In this document: piece after piece, positions 63,048-64,000 of the stretch
Layout: every line of letters starts with the position of its first letter
How positions within the stretch are numbered: position 1 is the stretch's first letter
Assembly (NCBI GenBank): GCA_019916065.1
Contig: CM034240.1
Coordinates: 43,349,180-43,413,179, forward strand
DNA from: Vitellaria paradoxa
Taxonomy: Eukaryota > Streptophyta > Magnoliopsida > Ericales > Sapotaceae
DNA: 64,000 nucleotides
Direction: 5' to 3'
Position numbers and translations under genes: made by a program
The notes under the pieces: model-generated
Seen by the model: only the letters and a program-made list of their open reading frames with translations
Databases searched by the model: none
Told to the model about the DNA's origin: nothing

Positions 63048-64000
63048 TAAAATTCCTTCGAACGGCATATTCTTCACAATGAATGAATATACCATATGTA
63101 TTATACATCTAATATGCGAATTAGTTTCTCACTATGATTTAAAAGTTTATAATTATTTTGTGTCAAATTATATCTTTTATTTTATTTTATATTTCATCAA
63201 GTAAATATAAAAAAAAAAAAATCCCATACATAATGAGTTTAAAGAAGAAATATCTCAGTTACCACACAGAGATTTGTGGACTGAAAAACAGTTTACATCC
63301 CAGAAGGTGGACTGAAAGTTTACCCAAAGAAGGTTGGGGCAGGATTTGCCATGGTCTGTTCGAAGTATAAATGACCACTGCCCTTAACAGGCCAAGGGTA
63401 CAAGATGGGGTTCTTTGAAATATATATATATATATATATATATGTATAACTCTATCATAGAATGGATGTGTGTGCATGGGGGGTAGTTTGCTTGCATTTA
63501 TAACCCGTTCTATCATTTTCTCCATCTTGATTGCTATTCCATCTTTGTAGCAAGCAAGAACCAGTTACCCATATTACCATTTCACAAGATTGGATGGAAT
63601 TGATCATGTCATCACAACCCATTCACTTTTTTCTCAGGTAGAGATTGTCGTATTCTTGAAAGAGCCTCATTTACTACCAATCAACGTTATGTTTCCTTCT
63701 ATTTTTTCTTCTTTTTTTGGTACACTGGATTATTATTATTTTTTTTAACAGCTAATATTTATCTCTTGTACACACCCGAAGGTCGAAAATTTTCTATAAA
63801 TGACTGTTGCACTTCACATTTTCTTTTTTTTTTTTTTAAGTTTGAAACTCATTCAAATGACCAAAATGTCATTTGAGTCATTAACTTTTTATATTAATTT
63901 TATCAAATTGTCAAAAAATATAAGAAGTGTGACCTATTAGTATAGTATAATTATAAAATAATTTTTAAGAAAATTTAAATTTGGCAACTTAATTAACAAA
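63048..64000. other. Gene-free right end of the window
   Basis: It contains a TA repeat at 63421-63444, a small direct duplication GTGGACTGAAA..AGTTTAC near 63277-63325, and T-rich sequence. The less AT-rich block 63290-63660 could belong to a gene beyond the window, but no exon is recognisable. Confidence 0.4.

Noticed and set aside
63259..63370. Exon of a gene beyond the right edge (frame reading WTESLPKEGWGRICHGLFEV)
   Set aside because: No family recognised, no convincing splice sites, and the segment overlaps a short direct duplication.

Overview
The window is nuclear DNA from a flowering plant, probably a woody eudicot. The evidence is spliced genes with long AT-rich GT-AG introns, protein families typical of angiosperms, and dense non-coding transposon relics; the species cannot be named from sequence alone. 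There are no bacterial-style operons, CRISPR arrays, rRNA genes or true tRNA genes.

Layout. (1) 1-6274 (+): the 3' part of the gene for the mitochondrial pyruvate dehydrogenase E1 beta subunit (seven exons; the 5' exons lie off the left edge), with several repeats in its introns. (2) 6275-9300: intergenic repeats, including a nested transposon stack. (3) 9670-16405 (-): a complete seven-exon CDK-like (CRK/IBS1-type) Ser/Thr kinase gene of 578 codons. (4) 16406-36148: about 20 kb with no recognisable protein gene, filled with MITEs, a miniature LTR retrotransposon (TRIM), an inverted copy of an hAT-like MITE, and decayed LTR-like sequence. (5) 36149-36289 (+): a possible 46-residue membrane microprotein. 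(6) 37739-40801 (-): a five-exon UBC27 (E2 ubiquitin-conjugating enzyme with a C-terminal UBA) gene that carries two single-base frameshifts. (7) 40802-52500: more gene-free repeat DNA, including two tRNA-derived SINEs with clear target-site duplications and a tandem repeat with a unit of about 640 bp. (8) 52500-60041 (+): a complete five-coding-exon plant Atos/FAM214-like gene of 727 codons with a long upstream leader. (9) 60042-64000: repeats only.

The genes are independent housekeeping or regulatory loci (mitochondrial carbon metabolism, protein phosphorylation, ubiquitin signalling, and a conserved nuclear family of uncertain plant function). Nothing suggests that they act together. I found no new multi-gene system. 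The most useful observations are the double frameshift in UBC27, the reconstructable nested insertions at 8296-9300, the paired hAT-like MITEs, the TRIM with matching PBS and PPT, the SINEs, and the candidate microprotein.
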